Below are positions 12,190 to 22,320 of a stretch of DNA of 64,000 bases, in pieces. Position numbers and translations under genes: made by a program. The DNA is from Mesocentrotus franciscanus (taxonomy: Eukaryota > Echinodermata > Echinoidea > Camarodonta > Strongylocentrotidae). Position 1 is the stretch's first letter. The number at the start of each line of letters is the position of its first letter. The stretch is taken from the NCBI GenBank assembly GCA_037976565.1, contig CP137680.1:27360873-27424872 (forward strand), given 5' to 3'. The notes under the pieces are model-generated. The model saw only the letters and a list, made by a program, of their open reading frames with translations. It did not search any database and was not told the DNA's origin.

Positions 12190-12300
12190 TGTAACAAATT
12201 TCAATTCCCCGAGAGCACACGTATGTTTAACGCTGTGTTGGTGAAACTGAAGCGAGAGGGCCTAGGGAGCACCACACATAAAGCCTCAAGTTCTGACTCT
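12190..12300 (+). pseudogene. Crypton/DUF3504-like remnant, part 2
   Basis: The frame reads NKFQFPESTRMFNAVLVKLK, then REGLGSTTHK. This matches the family pattern in which a V/M-F-AVL--LKREG-G---HK segment follows the first helical part. It lies about 95 bp after the GTGAGT at 12096, on the same strand, which suggests a small intron between the two pieces. Coding similarity ends at the GAGTCT simple repeat at 12298. The recombinase catalytic core is not present. Confidence 0.55.
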
Positions 12301-12346
12301 CTGAGTCTGAGTCTGAGTCTGACTCTGAGTCTGAGTTACTCAGTTA
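12298..12346. repeat. Hexanucleotide repeat (CTGAGT)n
   Basis: Seven or so imperfect CTGAGT/CTGACT units directly follow the Crypton-like remnant. Confidence 0.85.
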
Positions 12347-12551
12347 GATTACACCTCCCCAAAACTCAAAAGGCTTGCAAAACAAAGTGTTTATTGATTT
12401 AATGACTTTTTTGTTGTTAAGCCAACTTAAGGTTTAGATCTAGATCTATCATCTAAGGTCATTACATTTGTTTTCACTAACAACAATCAAATTATGCAAA
12501 TTTAAAAATCATGCTTTCCGGTAATTACCGGATGCATGGCTATGGCAAAAT

Positions 12552-12631
12552 CAGATTTACCGGGTGTATGGCAAAATCATGCGTCCGGTAATTACCGGAC
12601 GCATGATTTTGCCATGCACCCGGTAAATCTG
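12552..12631. repeat. 80-bp near-perfect palindrome
   Basis: Two 40-bp arms meet at the centre of CCGGTAATTACCGG (12585-12598), with one mismatch (T at 12567 against G at 12616). A partial extra copy of the arm lies just upstream at 12513-12560. Such a sequence can extrude a cruciform, and it resembles the terminus of a foldback element. Confidence 0.9.
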
Positions 12632-12687
12632 TAAAACAACAGATTTGTGTATTTTTGACGATTTTTGGGGCCCCATTTTAAAAAACA

Positions 12688-12846
12688 GATGATGCACAGG
12701 TTTAATTTGTGGGTCGGTGGAATTGTGTGCACGCGGTACCTTTGAATTTGGTCTAAAACCCACTCGGCTGCGCCTCGTGGGTTCAAACCATTCAGAGGTA
12801 CCTTGTGCACACAATTCCTACCGACGCACTCAAACCTGTGCATCAT
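12688..12846. mobile_element. Hairpin element with arms of about 75 bp
   Basis: GATGATGCACAGGTTT at the left is mirrored by AAACCTGTGCATCATT at the right. Further inverted matches include AATTGTGTGCAC, GGTACC and AAACCCAC/GTGGGTTCAAAC at the centre. The whole unit folds back with almost no spacer. It lies 57 bp from the 80-bp palindrome, so the two may belong to one inverted-repeat-rich element. Confidence 0.8.
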
Positions 12847-13227
12847 TTGTATATTGCTGTATTGAGAGTGAGTGGGAACAAAGATCACAGGGTAATAAAT
12901 TTGACCTGAAAATTCTATCTAAATTAATTTCAGATGGGTTTGAATTCCCTTATCATACATCCTGAAGAAAAAAAAGGTTTGTTTTCAAGCAAACTTGAAA
13001 GAGAATTTCTGAACACAATCAAACGTGACAGGCCTTTACAAATTTTGGAGAAAAGAATCATTGTACAATTTTTCATATAGTTCATTACGAGTACCTCTCC
13101 ATCAAAAGTACGTGGAAGGTAATCAACACAGTTTTAAAAAATAAAAATAAAAACCAATCTGACTTTTAAAATATTTATGTTGATGGTGAACATCTAAAAA
13201 GTACTAGTACTAGTAAAAAGTACTAGT

Positions 13228-14256
13228 GTGGCAAATGCGTTCAATTCATTTTTCGTGAACATAGGCCCTAATCTTGCCCGCAACATTCACGATTCCAATG
13301 TACCATTCCATTCTTTTCTAAGAGGCAACATTTCTAATAGTCTTTTCTTTTTACCTACTCACGAAACTGAAGTACTTGATATTGTAAGCAATTTAAAGCT
13401 GAAAAATAGTTCAGGGTATGATGGTATCACTAATGTCTTACTAAAATAAATCATCCATGTAATAGTTTCTCCTCTAACACATATTTTCAATCTATCATTA
13501 ACAACTGGCACTGTCCCTAATAAGATGAAGATCGCAAAGGTTATACCCATTTTTAAGAAAGGTGATCAACAAGACGTAGGAAATTACCGCCCCATTTCAC
13601 TCCTAACCATTTTCTCAAAGATTCTCGAAAAAATTGTTTATTCTCGCCTTATTGCTTTTTTGAATTTTAATCCTGTTCTCTCCGGCTCCCAATTTGGTTT
13701 TCGCAAGAAGCACTCAACCGCGCATGCACTTCTATTATTTATCAATAAGATTGCAAATGCTATCGACAATGTGTTACATACTGCGGGTATTTTCCTGGAC
13801 TTCTCCAAGGCCTTCGATACAATTAATCATGATATTTTACTCCACAAATTATCCCACTATGGTGTTCGAGGGAGGGCCTTGGAGTGGTTCAGGAGCTACC
13901 TCAGTGGTAGAAAACAGTTTGTATATATAGAAGGTTCGGAATCGACTCTTCAACCAATTACCTGTGGCGTCCCCCAGGGTTCTTTATTAGGTCCGCTCCT
14001 TTTTATTTTATACATCAATGATCTCAAAAACTCATCTGAAATCTTATCATTTATTCTTTTCGCGGATGACTCCAATTTATTTTGCTCTCACAATAACCCA
14101 GAAACACTTCTAAACACTGTAAACACCGAATTAACTTGCGTTTTTAAATGGATCCAAGCCAACAAATTGTCGCTTAATATAAATAAAACATATTTCATGC
14201 TATTCAGTAATTCTGTATCATCCTTACCAGGTCATATATCAAAATCAATAACGTAA
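13228..14256 (+). pseudogene. LINE reverse transcriptase domain
   Basis: ANAFNSFFVNIGPNLA opens the domain. LKLKNSSGYDGI and, after a stop at 13447, KVIPIFKKGD and VGNYRPISLL follow. GFRKKHSTAHALL, FLDFSKAFDTINHDILLHKL (first catalytic Asp), ITCGVPQGSLLGPLLFILYI and FILFADDSNLF (catalytic Asp pair) are all present in order. This is the core polymerase of the CR1/Jockey group. The stop at 13447-13449 and a frame loss near 14250-14320 are the lesions. Confidence 0.9.
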
Positions 14257-14320
14257 CTATCAACCAGGTTGAATCCACCAAATTCTTAGGTGTCTATAAT
14301 ATATTATAGACAGTAAACTA

Positions 14321-14660
14321 ATGTGGAAAGTTCACATCAATTGTTTATGTAAGCTGTTGTCTCAGAACTCAGGTGTAATGAATAAGTTGAAACCCTTTGT
14401 ACCTCCTCATGTCATGCTTCTACTCTATTCTACCTTGATCTTGCCTTATCTAAATTATTGTATACTCGCATGGGGAAATAGCTCTATCACCCTCATTGAC
14501 CAAGTTAATCTTGTAGAAAAACGGGCTGTTAGAATAATAAATAATGTTGGTTTTCTTGCCCATACAAATATGCTTTTCTATAATTGTAATATTCTTAAAA
14601 TATCTGACTTGCACTCATATAATCTTGGAATATTTATGTATGAACTGTCGAAAGGTAATT
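14321..14660 (+). pseudogene. LINE C-terminal domain, left part
   Basis: The frame reads WKVHINCLCKLLSQNSGVMN, LYSTLILPYLNYCILAWGNS, EKRAVRIINNVGF and NLGIFMYELSKGN, the conserved post-polymerase region of this LINE group. Coding similarity stops exactly at GGTAATT (14654-14660), where the inserted element begins. Confidence 0.88.
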
Positions 14661-14757
14661 GCAATGACGATCTTCATCATTGCCTTGTTTTCGTTCACAT
14701 TCTTCTTATTAATATTCTTAGTTCTTCTTCTTCTTCTTCTTCTTCTTCTTATCGTCC

Positions 14758-14960
14758 GGAAATCCATTCGTTTTGCACGTAGTGCTTGTTATTCCTATCT
14801 AGGTCCTTTTCTCTTGCTCGATTCCTTTCAAACTTCGTAGGCGTAATCTCTGATATCAAATCTAGGTCACCTACTTTTTCGTTTTCTGAAATCACTCATG
14901 CGTAACCGTCCAGGCGCCATTTTGTCCGTTTCTGGTCCATTTTAAGGCCTTTCTTTCTTC
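14758..14960. repeat. Internal direct repeat, copy 1
   Basis: Shares GTTTTGCACG-AGTGCTTG, CAAACTTCGTAGGCGTA, ATGCGT-ACCGTCCA and GGCCTTTCTTTC with 16045-16255 in the same order. Both lie inside the 1.7-kb insertion. The block AGGCGCCATTTTGT also occurs in the 27.9-kb Helentron-like family (near 28213 and 30387). Confidence 0.75.
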
Positions 14961-16044
14961 CTTCCTATCTCCACTATCCTAGATCCTACAAACTTCTAAC
15001 AAATTCCTCTGGATAGTCTAAGAGATGTTCTTTCATCTGCGATGTATAACCTGCCCTTCAAAATGCCATCTTCGTACTCGAAATTCAAATCCGAAACCAA
15101 CTCCGTCAAAAATCTCTAATATTCTTGAAAAATGGACCCCTAAAAATCTGACATTGCCATAACTTTCTTATACCAATTCCGTTTCATCTCAATTTCTTGT
15201 AGTATCTTTATATTATAATTGCACATAGCCATGCCGAATTTCACGCTCCAATGGCTGTGCAAAAAATAAATAGCGCCCTCTAAAGTTCTGAGAATTGGCT
15301 TTCTTTCTGTGGCTGTATCTCTATTGCGGCTTGGCAAACCCGTACCCTTTTTTGGATTTAGATACTTGAACATATGCCCTTTCCAGCCAAATACAAAATT
15401 ATATACCCTAACCTGACCGACTTTGCGAAAACTGCCCTCCAAATATGCAGTTTTCAAGAAAATTCCGAAATTACTTTAACTTGCTCTAAAATGGCGAACT
15501 TTATACCTACGTCCATGAAACTTGGCAGACACGTGTATCCATATACGTGACAACTGTTTGCCAAGTTTGGTAAATTTTGATGACGTCAGCGCAAAGTTAT
15601 TGCCAAAAACGATGAATTTACTATGCATTACGTAATAGCGGGTTAAATGCGTGCAGTACATTGCGCGCAGATGACAATGGTGTCAAACTGACCGCAATGA
15701 AGTGCCCTTTCGAATGGTACCAAACACGTTATATTTTATCACAGAAATATTTGAGTAAATTGCGTTTGAACAAGGGTCACTATACGAATTCTGCTGAGTT
15801 TCCGCCAAGCAATAACACGTATCGGCTATGACGTCATTTTTTCAGACTGCTTTTCGCCCCCCTACCATCCTTTTTTTTCCTTGAAGTTTTGCAAGCGTAT
15901 TCTGGGTGGCCAAACGCAGGGCCTCTCGAAGCCAGATTTTTAAAATTCGTCAAGGGGGCCATGTTAGACGCCATTTTATACTCTGCATGATTGTGTTTGT
16001 ATGGGCGGCCGTTCGTGTCAAAGCACGCGTCACCACATGTTCAT

Positions 16045-16255
16045 CATGCACCAAATCCCATCGGTTTTGCACGCAGTGCTTGCGAGCCCTTTCTAGGTCC
16101 CTTCCTCTAATCCAATTCCCTTCAAACTTCGTAGGCGTATAGTCTCTAGCATTCCTTCAAGGTCACTGAATTCTTCGTTCTCGGAAACCCTCATGCGTGA
16201 CCGTCCAAGCGCTATTTTGCCCGTTTCGGGCCGTTTTGGTGGCCTTTCTTTCGCC
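16045..16255. repeat. Internal direct repeat, copy 2
   Basis: Second copy of the block at 14758-14960, about 1.29 kb downstream and still inside the insertion. Confidence 0.75.
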
Positions 16256-16387
16256 CAACCTATCATAGAAGCTACAGACTTCTTACAAATTGCTCTGAAT
16301 TTAGTCCGAGAGAAGCTCTTTCGTTTGACACGTAGAAACATGGCGTCATTGCACGCATATCATTGTGACACGATTGCATTTCTAGTT

Positions 16388-16624
16388 TACCAGATGCTTT
16401 CGTCCCTTTTTTTCAACGTAATAATACTATACATTCTTACCCTACTAGACAGACAAACCATTTTCATCTCCCTCGAACTCGCACCGTTTTTGCAAACAAA
16501 ACAATTATTTTTACTGGACCCAAATTCTGAAACAGCCTGAATCACGAACTAGTTGAAAGCCCCTCCATTAATTCTTTTAAACGAAAACTCAGGTGTTTCC
16601 TTTTGAGTAAGTATGTATTAAATT
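16388..16624 (+). pseudogene. LINE C-terminal domain, right part
   Basis: The frame resumes at 16388 with LPDAFVPFFQ, IHSYPTRQTNHFHLPRTRT, FANKTIIFTGPKF, a TGA in place of the usual Trp, then NSLNHELVE and a basic end before TAA. It aligns residue by residue with the second LINE of this window (LPDFITSLF...IHSYPTRKRNDF, 62130-62210), which proves that the two halves belong to one element. Confidence 0.88.
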
Positions 16625-17469
16625 AATGTTGATGTCGCGCTGGATCGTACAGGTGGTTATACAGACTTTGTTTTTGTTATTTCACAATGCCATTGATTTC
16701 ATCAATTTGCTTTCTCTTCTTCTTCCACTTCTTTTTCGTCTTCCTCTTCTTCTTCTTCTTCCTCCCCTTCCCTTCCATACTTATCATTATTATATTATTT
16801 TCTCTACTCTTTATTCTATTTTTCTTTTCCTCTCAAATTCACTCTCCTTGTACGTCTCTAGAATCTCATACTATACTACTCCGTTTTCGCCTCCTATACT
16901 ATAACTTTTTAAATTCAGACCTATTGTGTTACTCAGTATGGGAGCCTATTCACATACAAGCTATGCTTTTTATTTAGGCTCCCCACATTTTACATTGTTT
17001 TTTTACCTTACCTGTCATATCCATACATTTCGAAACTTGTACCTATTTTCCGTTCAATATACTTGATTTGAAATCTTTAATTTTTTTTTGTGTGTGTAAT
17101 CTACGCTTATACGTTTGTATAAAATTTAAAAAATAAATAAATTGTTTTTTTGATGTAAATGTGGAACAAATAAACTTCAAACTTCACTTCAAACTTTCAG
17201 TTAGTCAACATTCAGCACTATCAAAGTACCAGCCAGCACAAGATATTGGGAATTTTTTTATACTTCTAAAGCCATTGTGACACTTACACAATTTTTGGTT
17301 GCGCACTGTCCTGATTGTGCATGCAAAGTCGTGTCATTTTGTGGCACACAGCTTGTGCAATTTGTGCCATGTCGTGAAATTGTTTCACTTTATGACATCA
17401 GGGGCCCCCCAAGGCACGTTTATGCCAAAGTAAAGCACAAATTGTTCACGAAAATGCATGGCCAACAAA

Positions 17470-17795
17470 ATTAATTGTGAAAAATTTGTTGTTGTCTTTT
17501 ATTATCATTTTCATCATCATCATCATCACTTATAATTATGAAAAACATTATCATTCTCATTGTCATTATCATTATCCTTACCCTTATCATCATCATCATC
17601 ATTATCATTTCTAACCACACCGTACATTGGCTACCAATGACTCTCAAATAGCTCATATCATTCCTTGCATTTACGATGATGATCATCATCATCAACATCA
17701 TCATATTTATCATCATCAGTATCAGCATTATCATCATCATAATTAGCATCATCAGCATCAGCATCAGCATCATCATCATCATCATCAGAACAAGT
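17470..17795. repeat. ATC/ATT trinucleotide microsatellite block
   Basis: (CAT)n-type runs are separated by a unique island (17609-17680) that contains ACCGTACATTGGCTACCAATG. A similar island (ACATTGATTTCCAATGACTC) sits in the second microsatellite at 18815. The Met-rich minus-strand frame is an artefact. Confidence 0.9.
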
Positions 17796-18159
17796 TACCT
17801 CCATTAGACTATACTATTTTATATACCTCACTTTAGAAATCTAGCCATCTGATTGGTCGAAATTGGAGTCGTGATTTTAGCCATGCCCCGCCTACCAGTC
17901 AATAGTCTTTTGAAAAGTGCCCTCATACCCGCCTACCCCATTGGTTTACATGTTAAAATTGTCTTTGTGCGAGCGCGGACACCATACAGTGCTTTTTGTC
18001 TGCAATTCCCAAATGATTGAAACTTTCAGTCATTTTTCCAGCAAAGATTAACAGGCAGTGTCTCAGATTTTCTGTGATGTTTTAATCAATCTTTGCTCAA
18101 TAAAAGGATAAGGTAAGAATTCTTGGTAGATTTTTGTTTCAATTCGGCATATAAAAGAC
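17796..18159. other. Unique sequence without a recognised gene
   Basis: It contains CTGATTGGTCGAAATTGG-type motifs also seen near 11730. No frame is supported. Confidence 0.35.
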
Positions 18160-18288
18160 ATATCGACTTCTTCAATATTCGAGGACTGGCTGTTTCTATA
18201 CTGACTCGCGGGAAAGTTGAATCTGCTGCTATCACCCTGCGGCGCGCCAACGTATAAAAACAGCCAGTCCTCGCGTAGCAGTCGATAT
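18160..18288. repeat. Imperfect hairpin with an AGGACTGGCTGTTT stem
   Basis: A stem of about 20 bp (18180-18200 with 18253-18273) is enclosed by an outer ATATCGACT/AGTCGATAT pair (18160-18168, 18280-18288). The loop contains GGCGCGCC. It lies immediately before the tandem units at 18346 and may be the 5' part of the same element. Confidence 0.7.
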
Positions 18289-18345
18289 CTCTATAATATT
18301 ACTAGGCAAGGAAGTTAACCACATTTTCACATATATAATTAGGTG

Positions 18346-18734
18346 TTTTTGCATATTTAATGAGCTATGACCTTTCACCTTTTTCCTACATACTCCGAAA
18401 TCGAACTTAGGCTGTATTTTGATATCATGTACCTTCATATTAAATTTCATTAAAATCCGTCAAACATTACTAAAGTTATCGATCGGAAACAAGATTTGTA
18501 TCTTTTTGCATATTTAATGAGCTATGACCTTTGACCTTTGACCTACATACTCCGAAATCGAAATTAGGCTGTATTTTGATACCATGTACCTTCATATCAA
18601 ATTTCATTAAAATCCGTCAAACATTACTAAAGTTATCGATCGGAAACCAGATTTGTTACGAACAGAAGGACGGAAGGAAGGACGGAAGGACGGACGGCAG
18701 CGTTACTATATCCCCTCCCGTCGGCGAGGGGATA
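18346..18734. mobile_element. Tandem units (2 x about 157 bp) ending in a hairpin terminus
   Basis: Units start at 18346 and 18503 with TTTTTGCATATTTAATGAGC. Each contains TATGACCTTT-ACCT-TT-ACC, CATACTCCGAAATCGAA and TTATCGATCGGAAAC. A GGAC/GGAAGGAC-rich stretch follows, then the hairpin TATCCCCTC/GAGGGGATA (18709-18717, 18726-18734). Repeated units with a terminal hairpin suggest a non-autonomous rolling-circle-type element, but the 5' end was not defined. Confidence 0.55.
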
Positions 18735-18812
18735 ATTATCATAATAATTATCCTAATCATCATCACCACCATCATCATAATTATCATCATCACCCTCATT
18801 ATCAACCATACC
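18735..18812. repeat. ATC/ATT microsatellite
   Basis: (CAT)n and (AAT)n runs start directly after the hairpin terminus at 18734. Confidence 0.88.
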
Positions 18813-18865
18813 ATACATTGATTTCCAATGACTCGGAAACAGCTCACATCATTCAATGCGTTTAC

Positions 18866-19045
18866 CTGGCTGAGGAATGTGTGATATGTTGACCAGAAGC
18901 AGCGGCCATCTTGGGGTTCTGCCATCGGATATCAGCCACTTCTGCCTCGTCAACACTAGGTCCAGAGTAGCTGGTCTCAGTGGCAGGTAGCGACTGGTCT
19001 TGCTGCTGGTCCTGGTCCTGTAGGCTATCCCCACGAGGTTCACTG
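18866..19045 (-). CDS. Candidate internal exon of the minus-strand host gene
   Basis: Minus-strand donor GCCAG/GTAAAC lies at 18866. Possible acceptors are TTTTCATAAG (exon start 19047) and CATAAGCTCAG (exon start 19042). Two frames are open. One reads SEPRGDSLQDQDQQQDQSLP then ATETSYSGPSVDEAEVADIR, typical of a disordered region. The other, starting VNLVGIAYRTRTSSKTSRYL, keeps a consistent phase if joined from the 19980-20115 exon and into the 5678-6015 exon. Composition favours the first, phase the second. GC content is far above its surroundings. No family recognised. Confidence 0.5.
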
Positions 19046-19319
19046 AGCTTATGAAAAGCATTTTCTTAACCTGAGTTCAGGATCTGTTGTTGACAAATTG
19101 TAAATTAGAAGGAATATGTGCATATTAGTTTGTTCATTTGTATTGCCTGTTTTGTAATCATTTTTAGTCAGTGAACCAATTGATTGGCCCACCAGAGCTC
19201 TCAGTGAGAGTCTGTTTCAGCAATTGTAAAATGTTTGGTGATGCTATTAAACATATTTTGCAACTTACATATTAAAAACAAAGCAAACTTTGTTTCCTAC
19301 CTATTTCTTATTACTTTGT

Positions 19320-19566
19320 CATAGTACTTCTTCTATTTCCTCCTCTTCTTCTAGTCTTTCACTTCTTCTTCTTCTTTCACTTCTTCTTCTTCTTCCTCCT
19401 CCTCCTCCTCCTCCTCCCCCTCCTCCTCCTCCTCCTCCTCCTCCTCCTCCTCCTCCTCCTCCTCCTCCTCCTCCTCCTCCTCCTCCTCCTCTTCTCTTCT
19501 TCTTCTTCTTCTTCTTCTTCTTCTTCTGCTTCTTCTTCTTCTTCTTCTACTTCTTCTTCTTCTTCT
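19320..19566. repeat. Long (TCC)n and (TTC)n microsatellite
   Basis: Almost pure TCC units from about 19396 to 19490 sit between TTC runs. The poly-Pro, poly-Phe and Glu/Arg frames across it are not genes. Such polypurine/polypyrimidine tracts can form triplex DNA. Confidence 0.97.
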
Positions 19567-19979
19567 TTACCAATTTGAATATGTGTTAAAAATCTCTCCA
19601 CAGTTTTCGTCAAGGTCATGGATTTCAAATGTATGCGGGCTCACGAAAATTACTGAAATAGTTCCTGTGGACCTCCAAAGAGCCCTGAATATGGGACCTT
19701 TCTTTGGCAATTCATTTCGTTGAAACCTTGAAAAGAAAATTAACAGTGGGAAAAAATGATATGAATTTTGATAGAACTGGTGAAAATGTTGTGTTCTGTT
19801 TTGTCAACACCTATACTTTACTTTGAGGTGCATTCTTGACAAAATATTGGGTGTTAAATGTTTGATGCTAATTATGCAACATTTCATTCTTCTAAAAAGG
19901 ATGGAAGAGGATCAGCTAGTGTAATAAGATATCCATGAGATCAAATATTAAATGCAGTGAGATACAAGCAAAGACCTAC

Positions 19980-20115
19980 CTTGGCATTCTACGACAGCTC
20001 CATGAGCAGCTATGGCTTTTTGCAAATCCTGAGGAAGGTCACAAACAAGATTGTTCCTTGCACAAGGACTGAAGTCATGATTGGGTAGCTCTGCTATGAA
20101 GGTCTCTATATCACG
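19980..20115 (-). CDS. Candidate internal exon of the minus-strand host gene
   Basis: Minus-strand acceptor: a pyrimidine tract ending TTCATTATGTAG at 20116. Donor: CAAG/GTAGGT at 19980. The 136-nt exon has one open frame, 45 codons plus one base: RDIETFIAELPNHDFSPCAR, then NNLVCDLPQDLQKAIAAHG and VVECQ. The other two frames stop within a few codons, which supports this one. Its composition (mixed helix, two Cys) looks like a folded domain. No family recognised. It lies about 0.9 kb upstream, in minus sense, of the 18866 exon. Confidence 0.62.
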
Positions 20116-20837
20116 CTACATAATGAAGAAGAGATGTAAGAAATAATAGAAACATGGCCACATGAGAAATATATTACAAATTTCCAACACTTACTGTGTT
20201 CTGTTTTGGCAGCACCCAACTGAACTCTACTTTGAGGTGCCTCTTTGTAAATGAAACATTGGAAGTGACTCATTTGATGCTTAAATGTGCGATAAACAGG
20301 AATTATGTGTCTGACAATGGCATTATTAAATATATCTACAAATGGGACAGGAGTGAGGGGCCAACACGAATACAGAGTGTACATTCTGGTGCTAATATAG
20401 ATATGAATGGGTGATCCCACCTTGTGTGGGCATGTCTCCTAGCCTTCAGTTAAAGGCAGAGACACATAAACAACAATTTTGGCTGATTAGCTTTCTACAA
20501 TCAAGTGCATCTCTACCAACAATAAAATGTAACACAAATTATCAGAAGATATATGTATATACCAAGTTTTACCTAACCATAAGAAGACAGAGGCAAAATG
20601 TTGATAAATGTATTAGAAACTACAGGAAAATCATCAATTAATCAATTCATCAAGTTATCAAATAAATGTTCAATGGAGAAGTTTGGTAAGAAGGCAACAT
20701 TACTATTTTTCTTAATTATTATCATTTATTCGGCCAAGACAAAATCAAGAAACAGTGAATACAAAACAACAGTCAGATTTGAAGTGAGTCACATGGATGC
20801 CGGGAAAAGAAAATGATTTACTACCGGTAAATGATTT
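20116..20837. other. Probable intron DNA, no recognised gene
   Basis: AT-rich with short chance frames only. The block GTGTTCTGTTTTG-CA-CACC (20190) repeats one at 19790. Confidence 0.4.
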
Positions 20838-21120
20838 ACTAAATGTGGTCTAATGGATAAGTCACCGAACTGTGAATCCCATGGTTTGGGTTCAAGTACC
20901 GCCAAGACACTAATGTCCTTTGGCAAGATATTTATCTACATTTGTAACACCCGACCCAAGTGAGGTAAATGGGTACCTGGTAGGAATTAATTCCTTGAAA
21001 TGCTAGAGCGCCGTAATGGCAGCCATGCTAAAGCCAGGGTAATATTGTGGAGTGCCAGGAGTGTCAAGTTTGACAGACATGAGCGCTATACAAGAACCCA
21101 CTATTATAATTATAACTATG
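20838..21120 (+). mobile_element. tRNA-derived SINE, copy 1
   Basis: The head has a box-A-like GTGGTCTAATGGATAAG and a box-B-like GGGTTCAAGTAC. The family body follows: CACTAATGTCCTTTGGCAAG, AAATGGGTACCTGGTAGGAA and GAGCGCTATACAAGAACC. The tail is ATT/AAT-rich. The body matches the SINE at 46662 block for block, with divergence. Confidence 0.82.
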
Positions 21121-21429
21121 ACCCAAAGGTCTACTTTTCGAATCCATGTCACTTTACATAAAACAAGGGAAACGCTCTCGGCGGTCTCGCCTGCATTATG
21201 CAATTCGTTATGATGAAAAACTGAGGTTGGGACATTATTTATAGGCAGGGTGGCCCATTAGCAGGCCCCCCCCCCCAAAAAAGAAATTCTTTGAATATGA
21301 TCATCATTTTTTAAGTGAATATTGGCAAAGAATCATCAGAACTATTATTTACTATTATTTGTACCAAGATTGATAATTTTCATGAAATATGAACAAATAA
21401 CAAAATTGATTTATTAATTCTCATATTTA

Positions 21430-22055
21430 GTTGTGAAAACATAATCTAAGTCTAATGATCTAAAATGACCTTTGACCTTGACGTTGTGACCTGGAATTTG
21501 TGTTAATGATTTGTGATACTTGATGACCCTTGTGTACAAATTTCATGGAATAGGAATGTATACTTTCAAAATTATGATAACAATTCAAAATCTTAGCCTG
21601 ATGCCACAACATAGTCTAAGTTTGTTGACCTGAAATGACCTTTGACCTTGACCTAGTGGGCTGAAATTCTAATCACATGATGGGGATACTTGATAACCCT
21701 TTAGTCCAAGTTTCATTGAATAAGAACCTATACTTTCAAAATTATATTAAAAAATCAAAACTTAACCTCAGGTTAAGTTTTTGATGATGATGCCACAACA
21801 TAGTCTAAGTTTGTTGACCTTAAATGACCTTTGACCTTGACTTTGTGACCTGAAATTCTCCTCACATGATTGGGGATACGTGATAACCCTTTAGTCCAAG
21901 TTTCATTGAGTAGGATCTTATACTATCAAAATTATATTAACAATTAAAAAAATTAACCTTAGGTTAAGTTTTTGATGTTGACGCCGTCGCCGTCACCGCC
22001 GCCGCCACTGGAAAAGCAGCGCCTATGTCTCGCTTTTTGCTACGCAGGCGAGACA
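21430..22055. mobile_element. Tandem units of about 180 bp ending in a TGTCTCGC hairpin
   Basis: Three diverged units contain AAATGACCTTTGACCTTGAC (near 21463, 21636 and 21822), CTTTCAAAATTAT-TTAA and CACAACATAGTCTAAGTTTG. A (GCC)n stretch leads to a terminal hairpin TGTCTCGC/GCGAGACA (22026-22033, 22048-22055). The plan, tandem TGACCTTTGACC units then a GC-rich segment then a hairpin, parallels 18346-18734. A rolling-circle-type non-autonomous element is my inference. Confidence 0.6.
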
Positions 22056-22320
22056 AAAATAGCACAGAATAGCAAGATACAACAAATAATGAATTGCAAG
22101 TGTATTGAATTAGAAACAAAACATTGCCAAGGACACAAAATCTGACCTGGAATATCTTTCTTTTTTGCTTTCTCCGATGAAACAGCCACTGTGAATGCGT
22201 TCGGGAGAAAACAGCGATTAAAACAACGATGAAAAAGGTCAAAGGTCGCAGTGTACGAGCGCTTTTTCGTAACCAGCTGTGTTTGTTGACATTTTGTTGA
22301 AAATGCATGCATGCATGTTA

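Larger units (their letters stand above)
14661..16387. mobile_element. Helentron/Helitron2-like non-autonomous element inserted in the LINE
   Basis: The surrounding LINE frame gives the empty site: left ...KGN and right LPDAF... join as GGTAATT/TACC with no duplicated bases. The 5' end begins TGCAATGACG (14660-14669), and its inverse CGTCATTGCA lies subterminally at 16344-16353. About 32 bp of tail then ends in CATTTCTAG. Asymmetric inverted repeats, a CTAG-type end, T-rich target borders and no target duplication fit Helitron2/Helentron derivatives. A (TTC)n tract lies near the 5' end (14716-14750), as in HINE-type elements. No Rep/helicase frame is present. Confidence 0.78.
13107..17204 (+). 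mobile_element. CR1/Jockey-group LINE, interrupted by a 1.7-kb insertion
   Basis: The element is 5'-truncated: recognisable coding starts near 13107 (TWKVINTVLKNKNKNQSD). Reverse transcriptase follows, then the C-terminal domain, which is interrupted at 14660 and resumes at 16388, with a final stop near 16622. A 3' UTR of about 580 bp includes a CT-rich tract (16710-16800). It ends in repeated AACTTCA units (17170-17200), as CR1-type LINEs often do. In-frame stops and small indels show that it is inactive. Confidence 0.85.

Noticed and set aside
17471..17785. Met/Ile-rich 104-residue frame
   Set aside because: Translation of (CAT)n repeats on the minus strand.
19290..19628. Poly-Pro/Phe and Glu/Arg-rich open frames
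   Set aside because: They are translations of a TCC/TTC microsatellite.
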